Positions 26,369 to 35,681 of a stretch of 64,000 nt of DNA are shown here, piece after piece. The notes under the pieces are model-generated. The model had not been told where the DNA came from. It worked only from the letters and a program-made list of their open reading frames with translations, and did no database searches. Position 1 is the stretch's first letter, and each line of letters opens with the position of its first letter. The stretch is from Proteobacteria bacterium UBA981 (GTDB lineage: Bacteria; Pseudomonadota; Gammaproteobacteria; Ga0077536). The stretch is taken from assembly GCA_002292285.1 (NCBI GenBank), contig DBBP01000014.1:1-64000 (forward strand), read 5' to 3'. Made by a program: the position numbers and the translations under genes.

Positions 26369-29300
26369 GCGCCGGTCCTGAAAGCGGCGGACCAATCCCG
26401 CTATTTGCACGTCATCCGACCGCTGCCAATCTGCTTTTGGCGCTCATGATCATTTGTGGCCTTGCTGCGCTAACGAAAATCAATCGGCAGTTTTTTCCGG
26501 ATTTCGGCATCGACATGGTTACGGTCACGATCGCTTGGCCGGGCGCCTCAGCGGCCGATGTTGATCAGAATATTGTCCAGGGTGTGGAGCCTGAATTGCG
26601 CTTCCTCAATGGCGTCAAACAGGTCATCTCTTCCTCCTACGAGGGGCTCGCGTCGCTCACTGTCGAGTTCGAACCTGGCCACGCGATGCAAGAAGCGTTG
26701 TCGGACGTGGAGTCGGCAGTCGGTCAGGTACGCACGCTGCCCGAGGATGCGGAACGCCCTGAGATTCGGCGCGTGGTTCGCTACGAGACAGTTTCGCGAT
26801 TAGTCCTATCCGGCCCCTATCCCGAGTCGTCGCTGAAAGCCCATGCGAAACGAATTCGTGATGAGCTGCTCGATCGCGGCATCGATCGGGTTGATTTGTT
26901 CGGTGCTCGCAACGAAGAAATCTGGGTCGAACTCGAGCCGCATGTGCTGCGCCAGTTCGATCTGAAACTCGCAGATATCGCGGCGCGAATCAGTGAAACT
27001 TCGCAGGACTTACCGGCAGGGGATCTCGGCGGCGGTGAGCGTCAGGTGCGAAGTCTGGGTTTACTGCGCCGCGCCGATGAACTCAACGATGTTGAGGTCA
27101 AGGCCCTTGCCGATGGTCGCCGTTTGCTTCTCGGCGATATTGCGCGGGTCACTGAAGCATTTCGCGAACGCGAGAAGAAAGCGATTCGTGGCGGCAACCC
27201 GGCGATAGAGTTGGAAATCAGACGTTCCGTTGATACCGACGCGCTCACCAGCGCGGCAGTGGTGCGCGAATACGTCGCTGAGCTTGCTCATACGCTGCCG
27301 CCAGAACTGGTCGTCGAAGAGTATGACGTGCGCGCTAAATCAATTCGCGAGCGTATCAATCTGCTCGTCTACAACGGTCTCGGAGGATTGTTGTTAGTAC
27401 TTGCCGTGTTGTTTTTGTTTTTGAATGCGCGGGTCGCCGTGTGGGTCGCTATTGGTATTCCAGCGTCATTGCTGGCCACCGTTGCCATCATGTGGGTGAG
27501 TGGGCAGACCATCAACATGATCAGCCTGTTCGGCATGATCATGGCCATCGGCATTGTGGTCGACGATGCCATCGTCGTTGGCGAACATGCGGAGCATCGT
27601 TTCCGCCAGGGCCTGGAACCACTCGCCGCGGCGGTCGTCGGTGCGCGCCGTATGGCAGCACCTGTGGCAAGCTCGACACTGACTACGATCGCTGCTTTCT
27701 TACCGCTGTTTATGATCTCGGGGATCATGGGGCAGATCATTTCCGCGATTCCGTTCGTCGTCGTGGCTGTGTTGCTCGCAAGTCTGCTGGAATGCTTTTT
27801 CGTGTTGCCGGCCCATCTGCATCATGCCTTGTCGGCACCGGTGCGAGACACGCGCGCGACGCGTCTGCGGAGTCGCTTCGACAGCGCCTTCGAACGTTTC
27901 CGTGAGGCTCGTTTCCGACGCTTCGCCGAGCGCGCAATAGCCGCGCGCTATTTAACGGTGGCGACGGCTATCGCCGCTGTGATCATCGCCGCGGCTGCAG
28001 TTGTCGGCGGACGTGTCGGGTATCAATTTTTTCCTTCGGCTGAGCCGGAGAAAATTTATGCAAATCTCGAGATGGTTGCCGGCAGCTCGCGGGCAGAAAC
28101 CCGCGAGGCTTTACTGGAGGTTGAAAAAAGTCTTTATCGCGGGGTCGCTAAGTGGGTCAATGATCCGAGCGAACTGGTGGTGATGTCGCTCGGTAAACTG
28201 GGCACTACGGTCGGCGATCGCAGCCGCTCGAACAGCGCGACCACTGATACGACCGGCAGCGTAACAGTAGAACTGATTTCGTCCGAACAGCGTGATATTC
28301 GGGCCAATGAGGTTATCGAGGCGTGGCGCGATGAAGTTATTCGTCCGCCGGGCGTCGAATCGTTGACGTTCGAGGGGCAGCGCACCGGACCACCCGGTGG
28401 GGATATGGATGTGCGCTTGCGCGGCGGCACTATAGTCGAGCTCAAAGCTGCAGCGGGCGAGCTTGCGGAGCTGCTCGGTCGCTATGCTGGAGTGAGCGAC
28501 ATCGACGACGATTTACCGTACGGGAAACCTGAAATCGTGTTGGAATTGAACGGGCGCGGGCGAGCACTCGGCTTTACGACTGCCGACGTCGCGCGCCAGG
28601 TCCGTGACGCCATCGACGGGGCGATCGCCAAGCGCTTCCCGCGCGGCGATGAAGAAGTCTGGGTGCGTGTGCAATATGCGCGAGAGTTCGTCGGCACCAG
28701 TGTGCTCGACTCGGTTTACCTGCGCGCCCCAGACGGTGCAGAGGTACCGCTGAAAGCAGTGGTCGATTTCCGCGAGACGCTGGGGTTTTCCAGAATTCGC
28801 CGTGAAAGCGGTCAGCGCGAAGTGTCGGTGAAGGCAGAAATTGACATGGCGACCACGCGGCCGGCGCAAATTCACGACGCCCTGCTAGCCGATGGACTCA
28901 TCGATATCGCGGCGCGCTACGGGCTCGACTATGAATTCGCTGGCCGCGCCGAAGACCAGCGCGACACGACTGCGGACATGCTTCTCGGGGCGCAACTCGG
29001 GCTTGTGTTTATCTACATTATTCTGGCCTGGGTATTTTCCAGCTACACCCGTCCGCTGGTCGTTATGGGCGTTATCCCGATCGGTTTCGTCGGTGCTGTT
29101 CTCGGCCACGCGGTGTGGGGTTTTGACCTCACTATACTGAGCATCTTCGCGATCCTCGGACTGTCCGGCATCGTGATTAATGACTCCATTGTGCTGGTAA
29201 CCACCATTGATGAACGGCTGCAGAATGAAACCCGTCTGGATGCGCTCGTGAATGGCAGTTGTGACCGCTTCCGTGCCGTACTTCTGACCTCGGCCACCAC

Positions 29301-29505
29301 TATCGGCGGCCTCATGCCACTGCTGTTTGAAACCAGCCTGCAGGCCCAGTTTCTTATTCCAATGGCCCTCACGCTGGTTTTCGGGCTGGCCCTATCGACC
29401 TTAGTGGTCTTGCTGCTGGTGCCAGCATTGATCATGATTCAGGGCGATATTGGTGACTTAGTGGGCCGGCTGCGACAGGGGCACTCGGTATCTGCAGCAC
29501 ACTGA
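26365..29505 (+). CDS. RND efflux pump, AcrB/HAE1-like permease
   Basis: 1046 residues, the normal RND length. It has an N-terminal helix (NLLLALMIICGLAAL), a large periplasmic porter loop, helices 2-6 with GMIMAIGIVVDDAIVVGE (proton-relay acidic residues in helix 4), a second porter loop, and a matching C-terminal half with LSGIVINDSIVLV. The start is GTG at 26365, overlapping the adaptor stop. The substrate is unknown; hydrophobic or aromatic compounds are plausible because the phenol hydroxylase genes start only 66 nt downstream on the same strand with no terminator visible. Confidence 0.94.
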   Translation: MSAGPESGGPIPLFARHPTAANLLLALMIICGLAALTKINRQFFPDFGIDMVTVTIAWPGASAADVDQNIVQGVEPELRFLNGVKQVISSSYEGLASLTVEFEPGHAMQEALSDVESAVGQVRTLPEDAERPEIRRVVRYETVSRLVLSGPYPESSLKAHAKRIRDELLDRGIDRVDLFGARNEEIWVELEPHVLRQFDLKLADIAARISETSQDLPAGDLGGGERQVRSLGLLRRADELNDVEVKALADGRRLLLGDIARVTEAFREREKKAIRGGNPAIELEIRRSVDTDALTSAAVVREYVAELAHTLPPELVVEEYDVRAKSIRERINLLVYNGLGGLLLVLAVLFLFLNARVAVWVAIGIPASLLATVAIMWVSGQTINMISLFGMIMAIGIVVDDAIVVGEHAEHRFRQGLEPLAAAVVGARRMAAPVASSTLTTIAAFLPLFMISGIMGQIISAIPFVVVAVLLASLLECFFVLPAHLHHALSAPVRDTRATRLRSRFDSAFERFREARFRRFAERAIAARYLTVATAIAAVIIAAAAVVGGRVGYQFFPSAEPEKIYANLEMVAGSSRAETREALLEVEKSLYRGVAKWVNDPSELVVMSLGKLGTTVGDRSRSNSATTDTTGSVTVELISSEQRDIRANEVIEAWRDEVIRPPGVESLTFEGQRTGPPGGDMDVRLRGGTIVELKAAAGELAELLGRYAGVSDIDDDLPYGKPEIVLELNGRGRALGFTTADVARQVRDAIDGAIAKRFPRGDEEVWVRVQYAREFVGTSVLDSVYLRAPDGAEVPLKAVVDFRETLGFSRIRRESGQREVSVKAEIDMATTRPAQIHDALLADGLIDIAARYGLDYEFAGRAEDQRDTTADMLLGAQLGLVFIYIILAWVFSSYTRPLVVMGVIPIGFVGAVLGHAVWGFDLTILSIFAILGLSGIVINDSIVLVTTIDERLQNETRLDALVNGSCDRFRAVLLTSATTIGGLMPLLFETSLQAQFLIPMALTLVFGLALSTLVVLLLVPALIMIQGDIGDLVGRLRQGHSVSAAH

Positions 29506-29571
29506 TGGTTCCTCGCAGCAAGGTAAACGCGGCCGTGTCGGTATTTTCTGTGCTCAAACTGCGCGACCAGC

Positions 29572-29832
29572 ATGGCTGATCTCGTGCATCTCAACGCCAG
29601 TAAAGTTGTCGCGCCCGGTCGCGCTTGCGTGCGTATAACCGATCCGGATCGGCACGGTTTCGTCGAGTTTCAGTTTTCCCTCGGCGATCCACACATCTAC
29701 CTTGAAATGACCCTGCCGCGCCCGGCTTTCGAACAGTTTTGCGCGACGCACAACGCCCGCGAACTGTCGGCAGACGAAGCGCGCGCAGTGGACTGCGCTG
29801 AAATGAAATGGCGTTACGGGGACGAGGAATAG
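29572..29832 (+). CDS. dmpK: Phenol hydroxylase assembly/P0 subunit (DmpK-like)
   Basis: 86 residues, matching the small phenol hydroxylase subunit family (DmpK/PhcK type), with GRACVRITDPDRHGFVEFQFSL and the terminal AEMKWRYGDEE. This subunit is not part of the active oxygenase but is needed in vivo, probably for iron loading or assembly. It opens the canonical K-L-M-N-O-P order. I see no strong Shine-Dalgarno before the ATG. A hairpin separates it from dmpL. Confidence 0.93.
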   Translation: MADLVHLNASKVVAPGRACVRITDPDRHGFVEFQFSLGDPHIYLEMTLPRPAFEQFCATHNARELSADEARAVDCAEMKWRYGDEE

Positions 29833-29843
29833 AACGGGCCGCA

Positions 29844-29866
29844 GTCGATGAGATGAAAATCTCGAC
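29844..29866 (+). promoter_or_regulatory. Intercistronic hairpin between dmpK and dmpL
   Basis: GAGAT-GAAA-ATCTC forms a 5-bp stem with a GNRA-like tetraloop, extended by GTC/GAC across a 3-nt bulge on the 5' side. A tetraloop hairpin in this position could stabilise mRNA or set the ratio of the accessory subunit to the oxygenase subunits. It has no T-tract. Confidence 0.4.
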
Positions 29867-29908
29867 TTGAACTAGAATTACTACGACTTTCAGACAGGAC
29901 CTCCAGGA

Positions 29909-30919
29909 ATGACTATCGATCTGAAAACCGCGAGCGTTAAACCGTTGCGTCGCACTTTCGATCACCTTGCTGAAAAACTTGGCCCGGACAAGAATCCGAC
30001 GCGCTATCAGGAAGCAACCTGGGGTTTGCAGCCGGCGACGAATTTCCATTATCGACCGACCTGGGATCCAACTCGCGAGCTGTACGACCGCGAGCGTACC
30101 GCGATCGTGATGGACGATTTTGATGATCTTGTCGACCCGCGTCAGTACTACTACGGCACCTGGACAATTCAGCGTGGCAAACAGCAGGACTCGCAAGAGA
30201 AAAATTTCGACCTGGTCGAGAAACATGGACTACTGAACGGACTCGACACGAACTGGAAGCAACGCATTCTGGCGTTGCTCATCCCGCTACGCCATGTTGC
30301 CTGGGGTGCAAATACCAATAACAGTTTTATAGCCGCTTATGGTTACGGCGCACCGGTTACGTCTGCTTGCACGATGCACATGATGGATCACCTCGGGGTT
30401 GCGCAGTACATCACCCGCATCGGCCTATTGCTGGGCAACAATGATCCCGAAATTCTCGATATCGCCAAAGAGGCCTGGATGAATGAGCCGCAGTGGCAAG
30501 GTTTGCGCGAGTTGGTCGAGCTTACGATGGTGACTGACGATTGGTGCGAGTTGTTCGTCGTGCAGAATTTCTTGCTCGACAGTTACGTGCACGACCTCGT
30601 GTTTGAGCGCTTTCAGGCCGCCGCTATTGAGCAGGGTGGGGTGACGATTCTGCCGATGCTGACCGAGTTCATTAACGAGTGGCGGCGTGAGTCCTCGCGC
30701 TGGGTTGATGCGGTGCTCAAACGTGCTGCGGCTGAGTCCACTGAAAATACGGCTCAATTGAATGTCTGGATTGAAACCTGGCACCCGCGGGTTCGAGACG
30801 CCATGCGGCCTGTCGCAGAGTTGGCGTTTCCGACGCAAGCGGCGCGCGAACTCGCCGCCCTGGGCGAAGCCGTGTCAACGCGCTCTGCAAAGCTTGGCCT
30901 GCACGGCGAGGCGTTGTGA
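29909..30919 (+). CDS. dmpL: Phenol hydroxylase oxygenase beta subunit (P1)
   Basis: 336 residues, close to DmpL (331). This subunit shares the ferritin-like helical fold of the alpha subunit but lacks the di-iron ligands and forms the (alpha-beta-gamma)2 hydroxylase core. Typical stretches include RPTWDPTRELYDRERTAI near residue 50 and PVTSACTMHMMDHLGVAQY near 150. The ATG follows a CCAGGA ribosome-binding site. It is followed after one base by dmpM. Confidence 0.95.
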   Translation: MTIDLKTASVKPLRRTFDHLAEKLGPDKNPTRYQEATWGLQPATNFHYRPTWDPTRELYDRERTAIVMDDFDDLVDPRQYYYGTWTIQRGKQQDSQEKNFDLVEKHGLLNGLDTNWKQRILALLIPLRHVAWGANTNNSFIAAYGYGAPVTSACTMHMMDHLGVAQYITRIGLLLGNNDPEILDIAKEAWMNEPQWQGLRELVELTMVTDDWCELFVVQNFLLDSYVHDLVFERFQAAAIEQGGVTILPMLTEFINEWRRESSRWVDAVLKRAAAESTENTAQLNVWIETWHPRVRDAMRPVAELAFPTQAARELAALGEAVSTRSAKLGLHGEAL

Positions 30920-30920
30920 C

Positions 30921-31193
30921 ATGGCCGATAACGTATTCATAGCATTACAGAACAATTCGGAAGCGCAACCGATTATCGAGGCCATCGTGGCAGACAATGA
31001 TGGGGCGGTCGTCAGTGAATCACCAGGCATGGTGAAGATCGACGTGCCAGGGCGGTTGGTCATCAAACGCGAAACTGTCACCGAAAAGCTCGGGCGCGAA
31101 TTTGATTTGCAAGAACTGCATATTAATTTGATCTCATTGGGCGGCAATATCGACGAAGACGATGATGAATTCATCTTGTCGTGGGGCGTGTGA
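30921..31193 (+). CDS. dmpM: Phenol hydroxylase regulatory/effector protein (P2)
   Basis: 90 residues, the length of DmpM. It is an MmoB/DmpM-type cofactor-less effector that docks on the alpha subunit and tunes oxygen activation. The family pattern is clear: VFIALQNNSEAQPIIEAI at the start, a central GMVKIDVPGRLVI strand pair, and an acidic C-terminus EDDDEFILSWGV. The start is the ATG at 30921, right after the dmpL stop. Confidence 0.95.
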   Translation: MADNVFIALQNNSEAQPIIEAIVADNDGAVVSESPGMVKIDVPGRLVIKRETVTEKLGREFDLQELHINLISLGGNIDEDDDEFILSWGV

Positions 31194-31284
31194 TTCCGCC
31201 CCGCGCGCACCTGCCGTGCATGAATGAAACAAATACCGTACCGATGGCGGAGGCTATCGCGGGCAAAAATCTGAGGGTGATGTG

Positions 31285-32814
31285 ATGGCAAAAGCCAGGA
31301 AACTCGGTTTGAAAGAGCGCTATGCGCTACTGACGCGCGGTCTCGATTGGGAGACGACTTATCAGCCGATGGATAAGGTTTTCCCCTATGACACTTACGA
31401 GGGCATCAAGATTGTCGATTGGGACAAGTGGGAAGACCCGTTTCGCCTGACGATGGACGCGTACTGGAAGTATCAGTCCGAGAAAGAGCGCAAGTTGTAC
31501 GCGATTCTCGACGCTTTCCAGCAAAACAACGGCCACCTGAATATTTCCGACGCGCGCTACATGAGCGCAGTGAAAATCTGGCTCCAGGGCATCACCCCGC
31601 TCGAATATGCCGCCCATCGTGGGTTCGCACATGCCGGACGTTCGTTTCGTGGTGCTGGTGCGCGAGTTGCGTGCCAGATGCAATCGATCGATGAGTTGCG
31701 CCATGCGCAAACGCAATTGCATGCTTTCAGCCACTACAACAAATATTTCAGCGGCATGCACAACTTCGCGCATATGCGCGACCGCGCCTGGTATTTGTCC
31801 ATTCCGAAAAGTTTTTTTGAAGATGCGATGTCGGCAGGGCCGTTCGAGTTCGTGACCTCGATTTCATTCGCATTCGAATATGTGCTGACCAATTTGTTGT
31901 TCATGCCGTTTGTCTCTGGCGCAGCGTTCAACGGCGATATGGCCACAACTACTTTCGGATTTTCTGCACAATCCGATGAGTCCCGCCACATGACCCTGGG
32001 CCTGGAAGTCGTCAAATTCATGCTCGAACAGCACGAAGACAACGTGCCAATTGTGCAAGCATGGCTGGATAAATGGTTCTGGCGTGGTTACCGCCTGCTT
32101 GGATTGGTCGGCACCATGATGGATTACATGTTGCCGAAGAAAGTGATGTCGTGGAAAGAAGCGTGGGAGATGTATTGGGAAGAGAATGGCATCGCGTTGT
32201 TTAACGATCTTGCGCGCTACGGCATCCGGTTACCGAAACACCATGAAGTCGCCACCAAAGAGAAAGGCCGTTTGACCCACGAGTTGTGGGCGACGCTTTA
32301 TCAGTACGGGAACGCGCTCGGTTTGCATACCTGGGTGCCGGAAGATGAAGAACTCGATTGGTTCAGCGAAAAATATGGTGAGCAGTTCGACACCATGTAT
32401 AAGCCGCGCCTGCTCTATTTTCGCGAGCTGGAGGAGAAGGGCGAACGCTTCTACAACAACCGGTTGCCGATGGTATGTCAGGTCTGTCAGATCCCGATTT
32501 TCTACACCGAACCAGATGACCCGCAGTCGCAGTGTGTGCGCATTGTTGAGTCCAAGGACACCAAGCATCACTGCTGCTCGGATGGTTGTGCCGATATTTT
32601 CAATCGCGAACCGGAGAAATACGTCCAGGCGCTCATACCGCCGCAACAGGTGTACCGCGGCGAGGCCGATGGGGCACGCGATATTTTCGAATACGCGAAG
32701 TATCTGCATCTGGAATCAGGGGTTGATACAGGCGAATACCGCAACTCACCCGATCATAAAAACTGGCAGGCATGGCATGCGGCCACGCCTGACAATTCCG
32801 ATGAAGCTGCCTGA
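31285..32814 (+). CDS. dmpN: Phenol hydroxylase oxygenase alpha subunit (P3)
   Basis: 509 residues (DmpN 517). This is the di-iron catalytic subunit that hydroxylates phenol to catechol. All six ligands are present: Glu107 (TPLEYAAH), Glu137 and His140 (DELRH), Glu199 (FEYVLTN), Glu233 and His236 (DESRH). A C-terminal YHS-like segment with MVCQVCQIPIF and HHCCSDGC (about 395-440) is the zinc site seen in phenol hydroxylases. The ATG at 31285 follows GAGGG; a GTG at 31282 is possible. Substrates beyond phenol, such as alkylphenols, benzene or toluene, cannot be excluded. Confidence 0.97.
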   Translation: MAKARKLGLKERYALLTRGLDWETTYQPMDKVFPYDTYEGIKIVDWDKWEDPFRLTMDAYWKYQSEKERKLYAILDAFQQNNGHLNISDARYMSAVKIWLQGITPLEYAAHRGFAHAGRSFRGAGARVACQMQSIDELRHAQTQLHAFSHYNKYFSGMHNFAHMRDRAWYLSIPKSFFEDAMSAGPFEFVTSISFAFEYVLTNLLFMPFVSGAAFNGDMATTTFGFSAQSDESRHMTLGLEVVKFMLEQHEDNVPIVQAWLDKWFWRGYRLLGLVGTMMDYMLPKKVMSWKEAWEMYWEENGIALFNDLARYGIRLPKHHEVATKEKGRLTHELWATLYQYGNALGLHTWVPEDEELDWFSEKYGEQFDTMYKPRLLYFRELEEKGERFYNNRLPMVCQVCQIPIFYTEPDDPQSQCVRIVESKDTKHHCCSDGCADIFNREPEKYVQALIPPQQVYRGEADGARDIFEYAKYLHLESGVDTGEYRNSPDHKNWQAWHAATPDNSDEAA

Positions 32815-32826
32815 GGACGAATCAAA

Positions 32827-33189
32827 ATGACGGTAACTCATCTCGGCGAATCTTATGACTTCCCCTCGGCCAATCGCGAAGAGCGCTATGGCGGTGATAT
32901 CAATTTCTATATCCAATGGGAACAGCATTTGTTGTACGCCTGCCCGTCTGCGTATCGTGCGCCAGTCGATATGGTGTTGCGCGACTTTCTCGAGAACATG
33001 CTGCGCCCCGACTATGCCGCCCACCCTGATACGGCCAAAGTCGACTTCGAAAAATGCGAATGGAAGTTCGATCAAAAACCCTGGCAACCCGATCTCGACA
33101 AGACCCTGCAGGAAAACGGCATCGGACATATGGACTATCTGCAGTTTCGCTCGCCCGGGCTTGCTGGTATGCACGGCGTCGGCAACTGA
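32827..33189 (+). CDS. dmpO: Phenol hydroxylase oxygenase gamma subunit (P4)
   Basis: 120 residues, matching DmpO (119). It completes the hydroxylase hexamer. Family-typical segments are LGESYDFPSANREERYGGDI at the N-terminus and CPSAYRAPVDMVLRDFLENM in the middle. It lies 12 nt after dmpN, with an RBS-like GAGGA overlapping the end of the dmpN stop codon. No cofactor-binding motif is expected or seen. Confidence 0.95.
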   Translation: MTVTHLGESYDFPSANREERYGGDINFYIQWEQHLLYACPSAYRAPVDMVLRDFLENMLRPDYAAHPDTAKVDFEKCEWKFDQKPWQPDLDKTLQENGIGHMDYLQFRSPGLAGMHGVGN

Positions 33190-33267
33190 GTTTCAGGCCC
33201 GCTGTATCAGTTCGCACCACCTCGTTGTGTTGACCCGCGCCGAACGCAGCACACCCTCCCAATTGCA

Positions 33268-34329
33268 ATGACATTCCAACTCACCATTGAGCCGCTCGGC
33301 GAAACCCTGGATGTTGAGGATGGCCAAAGCATTCTTGATGCTTCCTTACGGGCCGGAATCTGGTTGCCATATGCCTGCAACCACGGGTTATGTGGCACGT
33401 GCAAAATCGACGTGCTTGAAGGCGAAGTGGCACACAACCACGCGTCCGCGTTTGCGTTGATGGACGTCGAGCGCGAGGAAGGTCGTGCATTGGCCTGTTG
33501 TGCGACGCTTGAATCCGACGTCGTTATTGAAGCCGAAGTCGATGAGGATCCTGACGCAGGTGGACTTGCGGTGTCAGATTACCTCGGGACGGTCAGTCGC
33601 ATCGAGAATCTGACGCCAACCATCAAAGGCATCTGGCTTACAGTCGAGGAAGGAATCGAGTTCCAGGCTGGCCAGTACGTCAACCTGTTTCTCCCCGGGC
33701 TTGAACACCCACGCGCGTTTTCGATCGCGAGCTCGCCCTCGTCTGAGCGCGACATCGAACTCAACGTACGTCTCGTTGCTGATGGTGAGGCAACGACCTG
33801 GTTACACGAGCAGCTGACCGTCGGCACCCAGTTGTCGCTGACTGCGCCGCTCGGGCGTTTTTTTGTACGTAAATCGGCGCCGGAGCCGCTGCTTTTCCTC
33901 GCCGGTGGTTCTGGTTTATCCAGCCCGAAATCGATGATTCTCGATTTACTGGAAGCGGGTGACCAGCGTCCTATTACGTTGCTCTACGGTGCACGCAACG
34001 CGAGCGAACTCTATTACGCCGATTTCTTTACTGAGCTCGCTGCCGGGCACGCCAACTTCAGCTACCACGCGGCGCTCTCAGAGGAACCAGAGGACGCTGG
34101 CTGGAGCGGACCTCGTGGATTTGTTCATGAGCTGGCGGAGCAATTGTTCGACGCTAAGTTTGCCGGTCACAAAGCTTACCTGTGTGGCCCACCCGCGATG
34201 ATTGACGCGTGCATCACCAGCTTGATGCGCGGGCGGCTGTTTGAAGAACATATCTTCGTAGAAAATTTTTTTACCGCTGCCGATGCCGAGGAACCGGCGC
34301 GACGCAGCGCTCTATTCAAGAAATTCTAG
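33268..34329 (+). CDS. dmpP: Phenol hydroxylase reductase (P5)
   Basis: 353 residues (DmpP 353). It passes electrons from NADH through FAD and a 2Fe-2S cluster to the oxygenase. The N-terminal plant-type ferredoxin domain has C37, C42, C45 (CNHGLCGTC) and C77 or C78. The FAD domain has HPRAFSIASSP and the NAD domain has FLAGGSGLSSPKSM and CGPPAMID. The 78-nt gap after dmpO is longer than others in this operon but shows no terminator. Confidence 0.96.
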   Translation: MTFQLTIEPLGETLDVEDGQSILDASLRAGIWLPYACNHGLCGTCKIDVLEGEVAHNHASAFALMDVEREEGRALACCATLESDVVIEAEVDEDPDAGGLAVSDYLGTVSRIENLTPTIKGIWLTVEEGIEFQAGQYVNLFLPGLEHPRAFSIASSPSSERDIELNVRLVADGEATTWLHEQLTVGTQLSLTAPLGRFFVRKSAPEPLLFLAGGSGLSSPKSMILDLLEAGDQRPITLLYGARNASELYYADFFTELAAGHANFSYHAALSEEPEDAGWSGPRGFVHELAEQLFDAKFAGHKAYLCGPPAMIDACITSLMRGRLFEEHIFVENFFTAADAEEPARRSALFKKF

Positions 34330-34342
34330 GGTTCCGCTTGTC

Positions 34343-34675
34343 ATGCCATTTCTGATTACGATTGCCGACAGCGAGGTCTCATTTAACTGTGTCGAAGAAC
34401 AGAATGTTCTCAAGGCAATGGAGCGCCTTGGTCTCAAGGGCATTCCTGTTGGTTGTCGCGGTGGTGGATGCGGTATCTGCCGGGTCGAAGTGGCGGCTGG
34501 CGGCCAGTACCATACCCAGAAGATGAGTCGGGCGCAGATCAGTGCGGCCGACGAAGCTGCCGGTATCTGTCTGGCCTGCAAGCTCTTCCCGCACAGTGAC
34601 CTCACGGTAAAACCGCTCGGCTTACTGCGCAGCCAGTTGTTGAACTACACTGACGGCAGCACGCCGAACGCATAA
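34343..34675 (+). CDS. dmpQ: Plant-type ferredoxin that reactivates catechol dioxygenase
   Basis: 110 residues, DmpQ/XylT type. Cluster ligands are C38, C43, C46 (GCRGGGCGIC) and C79 (or C76) in GICLACK. XylT-like ferredoxins reduce the active-site iron of catechol 2,3-dioxygenase after it is oxidised by alkylcatechols. Its place directly before dmpB agrees with this role and suggests that methyl- or alkyl-substituted catechols are met. The start at 34343 gives the family N-terminus. Confidence 0.93.
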   Translation: MPFLITIADSEVSFNCVEEQNVLKAMERLGLKGIPVGCRGGGCGICRVEVAAGGQYHTQKMSRAQISAADEAAGICLACKLFPHSDLTVKPLGLLRSQLLNYTDGSTPNA

Positions 34676-34689
34676 AGGAGACCCGCACG

Positions 34690-35613
34690 ATGTCATTCAC
34701 CGGAGTATTGCGACCTGGTCATGTTGCACTGAGAGTCATGGACATGGCTGCCGCGCGCACCCACTACATTGAGCGTCTGGGGCTCATCGAGACGAACGAA
34801 GACAAACAGGGGCGGGTCTATCTGAAGTCGTGGGACGAGCACGATAGTTTTTCTGTCGTTCTCCGCGAAGCGGATGCGCCGGGTATGGACTACCTCGGCT
34901 TTAAAGTGCTTAACACTGCGGCGCTCGATAGTTTGGAGGCCGATTTGCGCGCTTACGGTACGAGTGTCGAGCGTATCCCGGCCGGCGAACTGGACGGTTG
35001 CGGGCATCGTGTGCGTTTCGAGATCCCGAGCGGCCATCAGTTGGAACTCTACGCAGAGAAAGACTATGTTGGTACCAGTGTTGGTAATCGCAATCCGGAT
35101 GCCTGGCCGGAAGGCCTGAAAGGCATGCAGGTGAATCGTTTCGACCATTGCCTGCTGTATGGACCCAATATTCCAGACAACGCTGACTTGTTCACCAACG
35201 TACTCGGCTTTAGCCTGACCGAGCGCGTGCTGGCTCCGGACGGCTCCATGCCGGTGGCATTCTTCTCTTGCTCGAACAAAGCGCACGACATCGCTTTTGT
35301 GGACTACCCGGAGCCCAACAAATTTCACCACGCGTCATTTTTGCTGATGAGTTGGGAAGAAGTATTGCGCGCTGCAGACATCATGGGCATGTACGACATC
35401 TCTATTGATATCGGACCAACGCGCCATGGCATCACGCGCGGGCGAACGATCTATTTCTTTGATCCATCGGGCAATCGGAATGAAGTGTTTTGCGGCGACT
35501 ATACGTGGTACCCGGATCGCGAGCCGATCACCTGGGATGCTGAGGAAATCGGCAAGGCAATTTTTTATCACGATCGAAAATTAAACGACAGTTTTTTGTC
35601 CGTCGTAACCTGA
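34690..35613 (+). CDS. dmpB: Catechol 2,3-dioxygenase
   Basis: 307 residues, identical in length to DmpB/XylE (307). It is a two-domain vicinal-oxygen-chelate extradiol enzyme that opens catechol to 2-hydroxymuconic semialdehyde. Fe(II) ligands are His153, His214 and Glu265, exactly the XylE positions; catalytic His246 and Tyr255 (GPTRHG, TIYFFDPSGNRNE) are present. The ATG follows AAAGGAG. It is coupled to the upstream ferredoxin by a 14-nt gap. Confidence 0.97.
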   Translation: MSFTGVLRPGHVALRVMDMAAARTHYIERLGLIETNEDKQGRVYLKSWDEHDSFSVVLREADAPGMDYLGFKVLNTAALDSLEADLRAYGTSVERIPAGELDGCGHRVRFEIPSGHQLELYAEKDYVGTSVGNRNPDAWPEGLKGMQVNRFDHCLLYGPNIPDNADLFTNVLGFSLTERVLAPDGSMPVAFFSCSNKAHDIAFVDYPEPNKFHHASFLLMSWEEVLRAADIMGMYDISIDIGPTRHGITRGRTIYFFDPSGNRNEVFCGDYTWYPDREPITWDAEEIGKAIFYHDRKLNDSFLSVVT

Positions 35614-35681
35614 GTATCGATCCGGTCGCGCAGTGCGGCCGGCGCAAAGAGTCAACCATCAGATAAATATAGACTAGCCCC

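Noticed and set aside
29506..29571. Sigma-54 (-24/-12) promoter before dmpK
   Set aside because: I looked for TGGCAC-N5-TTGC as in the dmp operon of Pseudomonas and found no acceptable match, nor one in 24598-25090.
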